Assembly (NCBI GenBank): GCA_027922465.2
Contig: BQMF02000019.1
Coordinates: 1,178,001-1,242,000 of the forward strand
From: Turritopsis dohrnii
Lineage: Eukaryota > Cnidaria > Hydrozoa > Anthoathecata > Oceaniidae
Direction of reading: 5' to 3'
DNA length: 64,000 nt
Shown here: piece after piece, positions 46,771-58,213 of the stretch
Layout: every line of letters begins with the position of its first letter
Numbering within the stretch: the first letter of the stretch is position 1
Position numbers and translations under genes: made by a program
The notes under the pieces: model-generated
The model's input: the letters and a program-made list of their open reading frames with translations, nothing else
What the model was told of the DNA's origin: nothing
Database searches by the model: none

Positions 46771-48659
46771 ATGAATCTCCCGATGCAAGAACTGGCTTCA
46801 CCAAACTTTTATCGTATCGTAATTACATACATCAACATATCAACATAAGTATTATGCCAGAAATCATTGATATTTCATCAATAATCATTACTTTAACTCA
46901 AAACGATTTTGTACTAAGAGTAGTATTTCCTTTATTAATAATTTACCTCTGGTAGGAATTGTCAAGACAGAGTGATTTTTTTATCTATTCATGTTAAAGC
47001 CAACTGGACCATTACGTGGGTCAAATATTGGGTCAAATACCGTCATACCGTCTAGAAAGGAAGCCTAATACCAATATGGGCTCTTTTATTGGGTCGATTA
47101 TTTAAAAAAACTATTCAGAGTAGTTCATACCCTAAGGTATTTGGATCCAGCTGCTCGAAGGGTTGCGAAGCCACTTAATATTCCAATTAAATTATTAAAG
47201 AACAAAAGCCTGAAAAGGTAATTTTGCTTCGTTATATTGCGTTCTTGTCAAATTCGCTGAGAAGTAATCAACATCCTAGCAACAATTTGTATATTCGTAT
47301 AAGAAAAGTCAGCGGTTGTTTTGTTTGTACTTAAAGTTTCATGCCTGCATCGCAGACAATCTTCAGCAAACTAAACTGTTCATCGAACTGACGTCAGTCA
47401 TTGAGTCCGTGTTTAATTATCAATTGGTGTTTTCTTCTATGTCTGCACTTGGCCATTATTTCAGTCAATTTATTCCAGATGTATACAAAACACAAACAAA
47501 TAATTCTTGAAAATCAATAAATACCATTAAATGGTGAAATGTGATTCTTAATAATATAAAATCTATCAAAAGCTATGAAACTATTACTATAAACAAACAT
47601 TAGCGATACACACTGCAAAAAGACTTGATGATAGTTATTAATTTCCACTCAAATTTAATCTGGATTTCAAAGTGTTGGGGTGGGGGAATTGGGTGCTAAA
47701 AGGATAATAATTTGCCTAAAAATGTCGCCCACTGGTTGGACGACAAAGAAAGTTTAGTTTCCAGAGTCTCTAGAATGGCATCTAAATTGATTTCTGAGAA
47801 TAATTCTCGCTAGAAATTTTCATTTAACTGAGAGTAAAATGTTGTGAAAAACGCAAATTGTTTAGCAGAATCATGCTGATCTCGCAAACGTCTTAGGTTC
47901 ATTGAATAAAATAAAAAGGAATCTGACAAAATTTGGTTATATAGTAAAACTCAGTAGAGCTTAAAAACAGGTATACCGTTAGCTTGAAATACAAAAAAAT
48001 GTGTGTCAAGTGTGCAAGTAAAAAGCAACTTCGTTCAGAAGTGTTATGGTACAGCCATAATTCTGGCAATGGAGACTATTTCTATAACGTTAACACGACT
48101 CGCTCAAAGACGATTTACTGCATGCTCCTAAGTTGACACATTTATAAAAAAAATACTGTACTAAACTATGAAGTCAATAAATAACATATCTGTCAAAATT
48201 CTCAGGAAACAACCATAGAGCCGTTCCGACAAATGATTCCAATAGGTTACTTTTCTTCTATAATATCTGCGGACTTTGATTTGAGTGTCATTTGAACCAT
48301 TGAAAAAATGACCTTACTTGATAACTCCAATCAGCTCCTTGAGGTCTTTTTCAGAATTCTCATAATTTTTACCCAGATGTTGAGCGCTTCCTGATCAGAT
48401 TTGCCGGAATAACCAGCTTTATAAAATAAAGCGCGGCAATTTTTAAAATGGTCATTTTTAACTTGTTAGACACAGAACACCTCACTCACTCATCCCTGTT
48501 TTGAACACAGTTCTTCTGATGTCTGAATTAATTTTTGAAACATGAAACAAATGCAAATAAAAATCTTTCCATTACTCTCCATCACCCTATCTACCGGGCA
48601 AAAAAGGTCCAATACCGTTATACCGTAAAATGCCTTTGACTCGCCACATCATATGAAAG
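46771..48659. other. unannotated DNA
   Basis: No supported feature. GGGTCAAATATTGGGTCAAATAC at 47,030 is a very short direct repeat. Confidence 0.4.
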
Positions 48660-48676
48660 CAACTTTGTAACTGAAT

Positions 48677-48856
48677 AGCAAATTGCAACAAGCAATTAGT
48701 ATTGGAGATGCACATTTTAGATTTTTCAGTTTTACATTGAATAATGAAGTCAAAGGACTATCCTTAGTGACTGAATTGGATATTTCAGTTCATTGTCAGA
48801 CATTAATAACGATGAAGTTTGAAAATGAAAAGTACCACACAGGAGCACAATTACAG
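48677..48856 (+). other. exon-like open segment
   Basis: An open frame (QQAISIGDAHFRFFSFTLNN...TGAQLQ) runs into the donor CAG|GTAATA at 48,857 and follows an AG at 48,676. The composition is protein-like. No homologue or partner exon is recognised, and it lies outside the transposon that begins at 49,404. Confidence 0.3.
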
Positions 48857-48868
48857 GTAATACAATAG

Positions 48869-49395
48869 CGTTATATAGTATGACAATCTTCCGAAAGTGT
48901 CGCACAACAACACGGAATTCGTTTATTCACGAATATGCAACGAATCTCTTCAGTGAACTCTGATAGAGACATTGCAACTAAAGCAAACATTTTCTTTCAC
49001 CTGTTTGAAATCCTCACATTACTAATTTTGATATTTTTGATTTAATTACTCTTTTTCGTTTTGGGGTTTTTCTGCAGCTTCATTTTATGGTAATATGTCT
49101 ACGAGGCTGTTTTTACTATGCATTTTTTTTGCAAAACATTTCTGAAAAAGCCATAAGACTTAACTGACTGACAAAAACCAGTTTCCTTCTTCTGAAGATC
49201 CAAATATACCAACTTGCATGTATTCAAAATTATTAATAATCATGAATGAGGTTTATGGGGAGGAATGTCACTAAGGTAACCCTCAAAAAGGGTATTATAA
49301 TGCTTGAAATATTAAAATCAATGAATTGCATGCACATAGAATTCTGGCAGTATTTCCAAAACGACTGTCACGTTCATAAAAATGGCAGAAACACA
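48869..49395. other. unannotated flank of the MULE-like element
   Basis: Nothing recognisable up to the target-site duplication at 49,396. Confidence 0.4.
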
Positions 49396-49403
49396 AAACT
49401 TAT
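49396..49403. repeat. target-site duplication AAACTTAT, left copy
   Basis: Eight bases immediately outside the left TIR, identical to 52,331-52,338. Confidence 0.85.
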
Positions 49404-49616
49404 ACTAGCGGTTAAATCCTGATATTGCGGATGAAAACGCTATCCTCTAAAAGAACATCGCGGAGGTTTCCACATATGTCTTTTAAGCAACTATTGCACG
49501 TGCACAGATTTTGCGTGACCTTCCACGATTTTCTTCTTCTTTTCTTCTTATGTCGAGTATTCGAATGTTTTTTTTGTCGAATGTTTTTTGGATATCGCTG
49601 AAGATTTTTAATTGTT

Positions 49617-52012
49617 ATGGCACAGCAAAAACTTACAAGTTTCATTAAAAACGTTCAAGAGGTAAATAGTTTGTTTATATAAACTTAAATAGAATTGAGT
49701 TCAACTTTTTTATCGTTATTAAAAATAGGGTTTAGGAACTCACTCATTTCCCAATATTTTGGATAATAAATATTTTGTATTCATTAGCATGATGGTGATC
49801 TCGACCAAGGAAACCAACGATTTGACCAAAACTCAATTAAAGATTATACTAGAAAGTTATGTTACGACTGTTTTATCCCTAAAGTGAGTTTCATCGATAA
49901 TTTTGAAATAAAGTATTATAAATCTGCACAACCAGATGTGTTAATCCTTTTGAAAAAATGTTTATTCCGCCGTTAACATGTTTGCAAAAATGGAGAGCAG
50001 AACTAGAATCATCACATTTAGCAAAAGAACACTTTTATGTTGAGTGTTCACTAGGAAAATTTGACTTCACCGCCATTCAAAATAGCGTTTCACTACATTT
50101 TGCGTCTAATACAAGAAGAACAGTTATCCAGGAAATTGATTGGTTCAATTCCAGAAAGCTAACTCCAAATTCCGTCAAGTCATCTCCTTCCACAGAGGTC
50201 ATCAATAAGTTCAAGTCATTCATTTTTCATGGATCCAGGCCAACTTTGAATTTCCAAAAGTTTTTTGTACAAAACTGGGTAAACACGAAGCGACACTGGG
50301 GATATTGCTATCGTGTCGGCGATGGTATCAACACAAACATGTTTGTTGAAGCATTTCATCGTACATTCAAATATAATTATCTGAAGGGGAAGTATAACAA
50401 ACGGGTAGACACAGTCCTACTAAATCTCCTAAAGTTTTCACGGGACATGTCCTTTTCAAGATTAATTAAGTTAACTAAAGGAGCCCTGACGCAAAGATTG
50501 AAAACGATTCATGAACGCCACCTGTCAAGTAAAGGGTTGTGCTACTCATCAATTGACAAGACAGATGAAGAGAAAATGTACAGTGTTAATTCCGAAGATG
50601 GAAAAAGAAAGTACATCGTTACACACTTGTCTGATAATTGCCAGGTATCAGACAGTTAGCTTCAGTGTATTGAATGTTCGGTTCAATATACGTTTTTACA
50701 TATTGAAACCACGGTGCGGCATTATTTTCTAATGTGACATTATTTTCTATTACAGGTATCAGGCTGTAAGCTTCAGTGTATTGAATGTTCGGTTTGCACA
50801 CATAGCATGCATTGTAACTGCCCAGATTTTTTAATCAACAATACATCTTGTAAGCATGTACACCTGTTAAAGCGTTACCTAACTTCAACTGGGAAAATTA
50901 ATGACGTAGGTGAAACTGCACAATGCGTGGTGGACGACTACACGCAAAACGAAATTCAGTCGACTTTGACAACCATTCAAACAAAAGAAGTCAATTCATT
51001 CGGAAAAGTCAAGTGCCACGCAAAAGCTCTTTTGAACAACCTAATACAACGAGTTGAAAGTTGCAGCAACCTTGACATTGAGGCTTTGAAGCATTTGGAA
51101 ACACAGCTTACATCAGCTACAAATACGTTTGATGCTATGGCAAAGTACCGCAATGTTAATGAGCTGAAGCCAATAAAAATCGTTCCTGCCAATAAAGACA
51201 TACCTCGTCAGCTAAAGTTCTTTTCTACAAAAAAAGAAAAGGAAGCACAGTAGTAATGTTAGGTATGCAAAACCAACAGCGGAAGATAAAGAGAATTTTG
51301 TTGAAAAAGCTGACCAGTGGATTGATAAAGAACAAGTTTCACCTTCTCCTAAACATACAATTTCTATAAGACCTACTTCTGAATGTAGTGCCAAAGTACC
51401 AGCTCTATCCAATAGTACGCATCCTTTTCTTTCCTAAACTACTAGACTACATTAAGCTAACTTCTTACTTTTCACCTTTTTTACATTTTAGCAACCTTAA
51501 AACACCTTTCTTGGTTAGGCGTAAAAGAAGAAGATATAGTAAATTTGAGAGATGGTCAACGGATATCATCAGTCAACCTGACCAACGATCAGCCTCCTGT
51601 CGATATTTTATACGTAAGATATGAGAAACTTGAACCTTTCTTTGACGTCGAGGTTTGGACAAGTATTGAAGAGCATGGTATGTTATCCTTCTCTACTTAA
51701 ATGAAACTATAAAGTAATTTTGAATAGATTTCATGAGTAGTTAATTCTTCTGACCTCTTTTTCATGTAGTGAATATGATGAAAAGTGACTGGATGTGCCG
51801 GAAGTGTTTGGAAGTTAAAAACATCAACATGATTGAATGTGAAGTTTGTGAAAAATGGTATCACTGGTAAGTCTGACAAAAGGAAAATAATAAGAATGTA
51901 TTATATGTTTTCCTGTGATAATTATGTTCTTTGTCTTTCTAGGAAATGTGCGGGAATAAAAAAATGCCCTCCAGCCGAGTGGAACTGTGAAAGCTGCTCG
52001 ATCGAAAATTAG
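49617..52012 (+). CDS. MULE-transposase-like protein with SWIM and PHD zinc fingers
   Basis: Six exons: 49,617-49,661; 49,788-50,644; 50,756-51,414; 51,492-51,677; 51,770-51,866; 51,943-52,012. All junctions are GT-AG and all phases agree. With one A added in the A6 run at 49,953 and one removed from the A7 run at 51,229 the product is 637 aa. Visible parts: a transposase C-terminal region with WGYCYRVGDGINTNMFVEAF (about 185-205) and KGKYNKRVDTVLLNLLKFSRD. A SWIM finger C-N-C-x9-C-K-H lies at about 321-335. A KKKRK basic stretch follows the second indel. A PHD finger (about 592-633) has paired Cys, WYHWKCAGI and a final WNCESC. MULE transposases carry SWIM after the DDE domain; a full DDE domain is not visible upstream. 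As written, the two indels interrupt translation, so it is either broken or affected by homopolymer sequencing errors. PHD would bind histone tails or other partners (family knowledge). Confidence 0.8.
50645..50755 (+). other. 111-bp intron bounded by a 40-bp direct repeat
   Basis: AGGTATCAG followed by TTAGCTTCAGTGTATTGAAT-type sequence occurs at 50,643 and again at 50,754, about 40 bp long with four differences. Splicing GT at 50,645 to AG at 50,755 removes exactly one repeat copy. If unspliced, the first copy gives an in-frame TAG at 50,657. Confidence 0.7.
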
Positions 52013-52039
52013 TTTATTATGTGTTATTTGCTATATATC

Positions 52040-52145
52040 CTTTAATTAACGCCCATTTCTTTCAACGCCTCCCTCTGACAAGCGTCACTTAGATTTCGAG
52101 AAATTAAATAAACGCCCTGCATTTATGAGAGGATTTACGGTAGCT
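52040..52145. repeat. fragment resembling the 6.4-kb MITE end
   Basis: AACGCCC, GAAATTAAATAAACGCCCTG and GAGAGGATTTACGGTAG recall the GCGCCC...GAGAGAATACGGTATG end at 6,788. It lies between the stop codon and the right TIR. Confidence 0.3.
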
Positions 52146-52330
52146 TGTAGAAACCGAAGTGAAGTGAAGAGAAGTATATATATAAATTTGTATAAACAAC
52201 TTTTTTATTTAATGTTAATAAACAACAAGTTTAGTTGCTCACTGGAACTACCTTGCGCATAACTGTTTACGTCATCAAAAGAAAAAATAATCATTTCATT
52301 CATCCGCAATATCAGGATTTAACCGCTAGT

Positions 52331-52338
52331 AAACTTAT
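52331..52338. repeat. target-site duplication AAACTTAT, right copy
   Basis: Eight bases immediately outside the right TIR, identical to the left copy. Confidence 0.85.
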
Positions 52339-55300
52339 TAAGTTATGGGATACTTGAAATTTTGTCTGGGATACTTGAAATTTTGTAGTTGCCCAGCAAA
52401 GATATTTCATAGCATGTAAATGTCATTGGAGGTGTATTATTGACAGTGCTACTATTTACAATCTGTAAATAGTGTATCTGAAGATCGCAGTAGCGTGAAA
52501 CTCTGAGTATTGCACTCATTTTATCTGTATTTTTAACTTGAATGGAATTGAATTCATAGCATGTAAAGAATCTATAAAATACATACACCGAGTCATTACA
52601 AAAACGAACATCAGAATAAACGACACCCTTTTTCCCCCACGTTGAACATACTAGGAAAACGAGCCGTGGGTTAACCTTACTAGCTAATTTTTTTATATAT
52701 CTAAGAAGAACATGGGTAGACTGCGTACATTATCAACCTATCAATCCCATTACACGCTCAATTGTAACTCCAGTTTATTCATAAACAATGGAAAGTTTTT
52801 TTAACCGTATGATAATTGTTATTTTATCTATGCGGTGTGCATCGAAATTTTAGGAGAAAAACCCGTCTATTTTAATACTCAGTAATGCTATTTCCAGATA
52901 CATTATCTTTCCTGTTTCTGCTACAGTAATTTCGTTTTGATACTCGAGCCACTTTGTAGGTAAATCCGTAAAAAAGTTTTTCAGGTAAATAGCGGCCACC
53001 TACGAAAAATTGTTTGATGTTTTGCACTTATATTCGTATAATGGAAAAATGTGTTTAGAAAAAGGAACATCTTTCTTGATCTGTGGATAAAAGAAAAACA
53101 TTAATCCATCTGTGATGCGTTTGTTATCGTTTCAAAAGAAAGAAGTGAGTAAGTAACTGGGAGTTTTTAGTCCTTGGGCGCAACCGGAAAGGTCGCTCTT
53201 CCGCCCGCCAACTGCAGCTAGCAGTTGACTTTATCGTATTGTAATCACATACATCAACATATCGTTGGAGATATGTATAGCATTGCTCTAACTTGCCCGA
53301 AGGCCAATGTACTGAAATATATCTTACTGCTAACTGGAAACAGATGGTTGCGGATTAATGAACTGTACAACAGATTAAAATCAGCGAATGCTGCAGTCGT
53401 ATATCAAATAATTTTGATATACGAAATAATTTGAAATTTGAAATAATTTTTAATGTAAAAAAAAATTACAGGCATATATCTAATAATTAAGAAAATACTT
53501 CTGCATGGCTTGATGTTTCTATTGAGAAACAAGATTTCACGTTTGTTATGCATTTTTCTTTCAATACAAAACTTACCACAACATCTGATAACTAAAGAAA
53601 CAAATGTATCTTATACAAGACGTTTATGTTCTGCCATTGCATTTCAAAATGTACATAACACAGGCGCGCCCTACACTTGCTGTTACGGTTTTGCACCATC
53701 TGGCTCTTGCCTTCCTAAGAACCAGTAATAACTGGTTCAATGTTTTTCTATTTCCTTTTAGTCTGAAAAGTTTCTTGTCTTGTTCTTTGTTTTTACCGCT
53801 ATCAACCATGTTGTCTTTATAAAATTTGTTTTCATATAAGAGCAGCATATTGTGTAATGTTTCCTACACAAATAACATGAACACTGCAAGAAGCATAAAA
53901 ATATTAACAAGTATATAATAACAAGATTAAAGAATTACGATGTTATCAAGCAACTTCAAGTCATATGATGTAAAGTTCTTGTAGCAACAAAAACAGCCGC
54001 TTCGTTTACAGTCCCGTAGGATGCTATTTTAAAGTAAGAAAATCCGACTGCTAGCAACTAGGAAATAGCTGTCCAGATAAGAAAAACGTTTTATTGCCAG
54101 TTGCTGCTGAGTTAACAGATTCAGAGACAGTTAGTTATAAATACATATAGAAGGTTTCAGAAATCTGTTGGTAGCGACCGGGACATTCGATTTTCAGTTC
54201 TTTTAACCTCATTCAAAATAACAAAAGGTTCATAAATAACTACTGAATAGAAAAGCTAATGGCTGTATATATTTTACCATTTATTTGTTTATTTATTTTA
54301 TTTTATTTGTTTATCCACTAATTAACGTTTACACAGCATGACCTCCTCAAACCTCATCAAACTTGAATCCTGTGCGTGAGGTTGTAGATCTCTAATTTGA
54401 CCTACAAAGGATTGAGTAGTACTTTTACTGTTCAACTACAGAAGACCTGTTCATTCGTCCATAGAAAGTAAAATAGTTGATACATCAGCATTCTGGACAT
54501 TTCTTGAATCTCCTCCAAACTTCCTATTCATTAAGATGTTTAATTTCCAGTTACACACAACATTATGGCCTAGCCAACAAGTATGGCCTCGTTGTTAAGA
54601 TCAACCCAACCATAACTTTAATCCTAACAAAAGCAATGCTTTCGCCCTTTAAATCCCGATGAGGGAAGTTTTAGCGAAAGAAAAATGTTTGTTTCCGAAG
54701 TAGGAAGTTTCACAAAATTTGGAATTCTTAATAGCTTTTCTATTATTATTACCTTCTAGCAATATATCATCTGGTAGTGTACTTTTGCAATCTCCATATT
54801 ATATGATACAATGTTTTTCCTACCATAAGTTTCTTATATGGTACATCCTTCAGCGTTTGGATCCTATGACTTTGCGTAATATTCATACCATGTAAGAAAT
54901 CTTTACTCTGTAAAAGGAAAGACTATATTAATCAATTCAGTAAAGAAGTGGATAAAATTCTGTTAAGTAAGTAACTCCTTCACTAACCAAGAGTTTATAT
55001 TTTTGTTCTTTTTTTAATCTTCCGACTTAGCTTAAGAAAACGTCGTAATTCTATGTCAAATTAAATCGAAATGATTACTATTTATTTGATATTCAAAGAA
55101 GTTAATCGTTAATAAAACATGTCTAATTTGCATTCACCCCATGTCGCGCTAGTAAAATTCAGGTATTATATCGATTACAAAATTCTTAGAAAGTATATAG
55201 ATTTCAGCAATGAATCAATATTTTAAATGGCATTGAATGTAACGTGGTTATGTATCAAGATGATGTTCTATGACGCGATGGAATAAAAATAACACAACCT

Positions 55301-55529
55301 ATTCTCACAAAAGTGCAATAGTAGTGGAAGTATCAATTAACCTAGAGTGAAAATATCAAACTTGTCCCTGGCAGAAAGTATTAGTCAGCGTTACAGGACC
55401 ATAACATTACTAGGAGTAAAGGTGGTTTCCCCAATAATGCAAAGTTGGACTTCATGTAACAAACCCTAAAAAAAGCAAAATTTGAACGTAACTTATAAAA
55501 CTGGTACATATTCATGGTATTTGACATGG
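52339..55529. other. unannotated DNA
   Basis: No supported gene. Short frames at 53.2-53.85 kb overlap on both strands. TATCGTATTGTAATCACATAC at 53,231 resembles 46,812, a dispersed repeat. 52,360-52,390 contains a short tandem GGGATACTTGAAATTTTGT. Confidence 0.4.
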
Positions 55530-56170
55530 CGTACTAAGGAGGTGATCATATGAGGGGGGCTAGCCCGGTAAACTGGGCTGGCTCGGTTAGGCGGCTGATA
55601 AATCTTTATGATCACATGGAAAAGTATTAACCCGCTTAAGCAGGCTGAAGAATTTATCACGTGATATTTGTTATATTCTTCAACTTTACGCATGCACCGC
55701 GTATGCAATTTCATTAGGGAGATTCGACGAGCCTGAAAAAAATCAATTACTTGTGAGAATTAAAATAATAAAAAGTTACTTTAGAGATTTAAAGCCTTTT
55801 CTTGTATCAAAAGAAACATCATTACTTATTTCAAGTGTTGATGTGATGTGATGTTTCTAATGACTTTGTAGGGAAAAATTCACGAACAACTCTACTAAGT
55901 TTTATACAATTCCCTACAAATCTATAGAAAAATAGTTTCGTTTAAACGAAACATGATTTTTATGAATCCCGCTAATCCCGCCAAAGGGGCCAGCCCGGTT
56001 GAAAGCCATCACATGAGAAATTCGTCAGCCCACTTTACCACGATCTCGGTTAAATCAAGCGAGATCTTTCCAAAGCGGACTGGCTCGTTTCTCATGTGAT
56101 CACAAACACAAATTTATGACGCTTTCTTAATAGTAGCGAGATCTCGGCAAACCGAGCTAGCCCGCCAAAA
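55530..56170. repeat. two clusters of palindromic AGCCCGGT/ACTGGGCT repeats
   Basis: At 55,548-55,605 GGCTAGCCCGGTAAACTGGG is itself a hairpin, flanked by TGATCATATGAG and TGATCACATGG. At 55,970-56,165 related blocks (CCAGCCCGGTTGAAAG, TCACATGAGAAATTCG, CGAGATCTCGG, TCTCATGTGATCAC) recur in both orientations. This looks like two decayed copies of one palindromic MITE with TGATCACATGAG ends. Confidence 0.5.
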
Positions 56171-56747
56171 CTCCGTGTTTGCTTTGTTTCGTTCTCTTTA
56201 AGGCTATATTGATAAATTAAGAAACAAACGCGGGCGACTCAAAAGAAAGCCTCTATTAATGACTTTGCCCACGTCTTTTTTCATAATAAAAACATAAATA
56301 GAATGAAGTATTAAAGATAATCAATACTTTCGTAACGATTAAGTATTTTAAAATAACATAAAGAAATAGTTTATGACAATGAAAAATATGGGAATATGTT
56401 ACAAACATTTTCCCCTTCCAATGTGAAACTAAAAGGTAACGCGGTTGCCAGGGACAACAAAACATCTTCCTTCTAAATAGCTATCAAATTGGATTCAATG
56501 ACTTCATTTTACTTTTGTATTGCTTTAAGAGTTACTTCTTATCATGTTTTGCAATCAGAAAGCCGTCGAATAGAAATCGCTAACTGCAGAATCAACAAAA
56601 TTGAATTTCCTCCTGAAAGCGAAAGCAGATCTCTCCTATTATGCAACGTCGTTGATATGAAATAGGAATGATAACTATTTTTATTTTATTTTATTTTTTT
56701 GCGTTTTCTTTTGCAAACGAATTTCCAATGCTCAAAGAGGCTTTCAG
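56171..56747. other. unannotated DNA
   Basis: No feature is recognised before the exon-like segments. Confidence 0.35.
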
Positions 56748-57438
56748 TTTCTGACAGGGTTTTATCTTTCAACATGAACCTGTTGAAACAGCTGAAAGAT
56801 GTTCATTTGGCTACTTCCCCTACAAAACTCCCCTATAAAACTATCTATAAAGCTATGAACCAGTGCAAAGTTGATTTCTATCTTCATAATCATGAAAACA
56901 GAATATATAGCGTACTGTAAGTCTAAACAAATGTTTTGTTTGATGGACCAGTCTAACAGTTGAAAAAATTCATTATGTCATGTGATTTACATTATGACAT
57001 TAACGCTTATGTTATGCGCAACTGAAAAAGGGTTTGCTAGTAATGAATGAATTGTATTGTATTGTTTCTTTGACATTTTTGTGCTTTTAGTGTTACTCCA
57101 TCTGTTAGTGTTATGCCACTGCTTTGAGGAGGAAGCGGATAAAGTTGATGCTGTGTATCGTTCTTTACGGGTATTGACTCGCAAAATTTTGGAGCTTAGA
57201 AGTGTAAGACTGTTTCATTTACTGTTTCCGAGTATCTGTAGATTGATAATTTGTAAGAAAAAGACTTTGATATACATTTGTCTTGTTGACATTATGAATT
57301 GCTATCTGCATCATTAATTAAATTGTTTGAAACCACTTGGCTCTAATGTTTCCATTTTTCTCATTTCAGGTTAAGGGTAAAATGCTGGATATTTGTTTAA
57401 ATCAAAGAACTTTTCGAAGACTTGATGTTACCAAAAAT
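56748..57438 (+). CDS. exon-like segments of an unrecognised gene (three)
   Basis: Three segments have good splice signals. 56,748-56,916 (acceptor TTTCAG, donor GTAAGT) reads NMNLLKQLKDVHL and ends IYSV. 57,091-57,203 (acceptor TGCTTTTAG, donor GTAAGA) reads CFEEEADKVDAVYRSLRVLT. 57,370-57,438 (acceptor CATTTCAG, donor GTAAGG) reads VKGKMLDICLNQRTFRRLDV. The second and third join in phase; the first and second disagree by one base. The segments are mostly charged and helical. No family is recognised. It could be a real lineage-specific gene or a decayed one. Confidence 0.4.
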
Positions 57439-57488
57439 GTAAGGTTGCATTTTAATGACACAACTTGTCTTTTAAGGCCGGCTCTCAC

Positions 57489-58205
57489 CATGGAGGTATA
57501 AAACAGAAGGAGAACGAACTCAAAATCTGCTATTGTACTATCCGTGATGCGCTGCATTGTTTAAGTCCTCAGTGTGTAATAACATATAATTGCTATCATC
57601 TTGCATAATTTTTATAATTTTGGCGTTCTTGCGTGAAAATTTCGTTCATATCAATTCTCCAATGTGATTAAAGATCGTTAGGGTAAAGTTCTTAGCATGC
57701 ATAATCTGTAGGAATTGGGAGAATTATGCAAAAACGTCACAAATATGCAACGAAAACATTGCAACTTTAGGTCTATATATCTCGTGATCCCCTCAAGCAG
57801 TTTCGCCGAGCTTCAGTTTTTGAAGAGAGAATAATCCTAAGTTTTTGCACGTACCGCGGCACTATCGAGGCGCATTTAAGTCAGAAGATATGTAGATTGG
57901 AACTTATACATGAATTGCGCGATATCTTCAACTCTGTATAAAAACATAGATTTTCATTTGTTTCTCAAGGAAGCTTTAGGTTTAATAATCTGCTTGTCAC
58001 TATGCAGCAAGTTGATCCGTTGTTATAATGGATGATATTTGGTTTTTAAATTGTCGTTAAATTTTAAAAAAAGTATTCGTTTCACCGACAACCAGCCGAA
58101 AGCGCATCACGGATGACATCAAAGTGATACCGCAATAAATAGAATAGTCATTATCTGAATAATAGAAAAATAAGAGTTCGTTCTCCTTCTGTTTTATACC
58201 TCCAT
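57489..58205. mobile_element. 717-bp hAT-like non-autonomous element with perfect 8-bp TSD
   Basis: The left end CATGGAGGTATAAAACAGAA and about ten more bases are the inverse complement of the right end, giving a TIR of about 31 bp without mismatch. GCTCTCAC flanks both sides (57,481-57,488 and 58,206-58,213). An 8-bp duplication is typical of hAT and some other superfamilies. Inside, TCCGTGATGCGCT is mirrored by GCGCATCACGGAT at the other side. No transposase. It lies between exon-like segments, so it may sit in an intron. Confidence 0.8.
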
Positions 58206-58213
58206 GCTCTCAC

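Larger units (their letters stand above)
49404..52330 (+). mobile_element. 2,927-bp MULE-like DNA transposon with perfect TIRs and TSD
   Basis: The first 32 bp (49,404-49,435, starting ACTAGCGGTTAAATCC) are the exact inverse complement of the last 32 bp (52,299-52,330). Both sides are flanked by AAACTTAT (49,396-49,403 and 52,331-52,338). Terminal repeats of this kind with an 8-9 bp duplication are typical of Mutator-like and hAT elements. The gene inside (SWIM finger after a transposase-like region) points to the MULE side. Perfect TIRs and TSD imply a fairly recent insertion. The coding gene starts 213 bp inside the left end and stops 318 bp before the right end. Confidence 0.9.

Noticed and set aside
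53604..53848. overlapping frames on both strands, one Lys-rich
   Set aside because: No acceptor or donor pairing and no recognisable family; probably chance.
36134..54000. search for CRISPR-like arrays of short direct repeats
   Set aside because: Tandem repeats seen are satellites or degenerate repeats without uniform repeat-spacer structure, and the window is eukaryotic.
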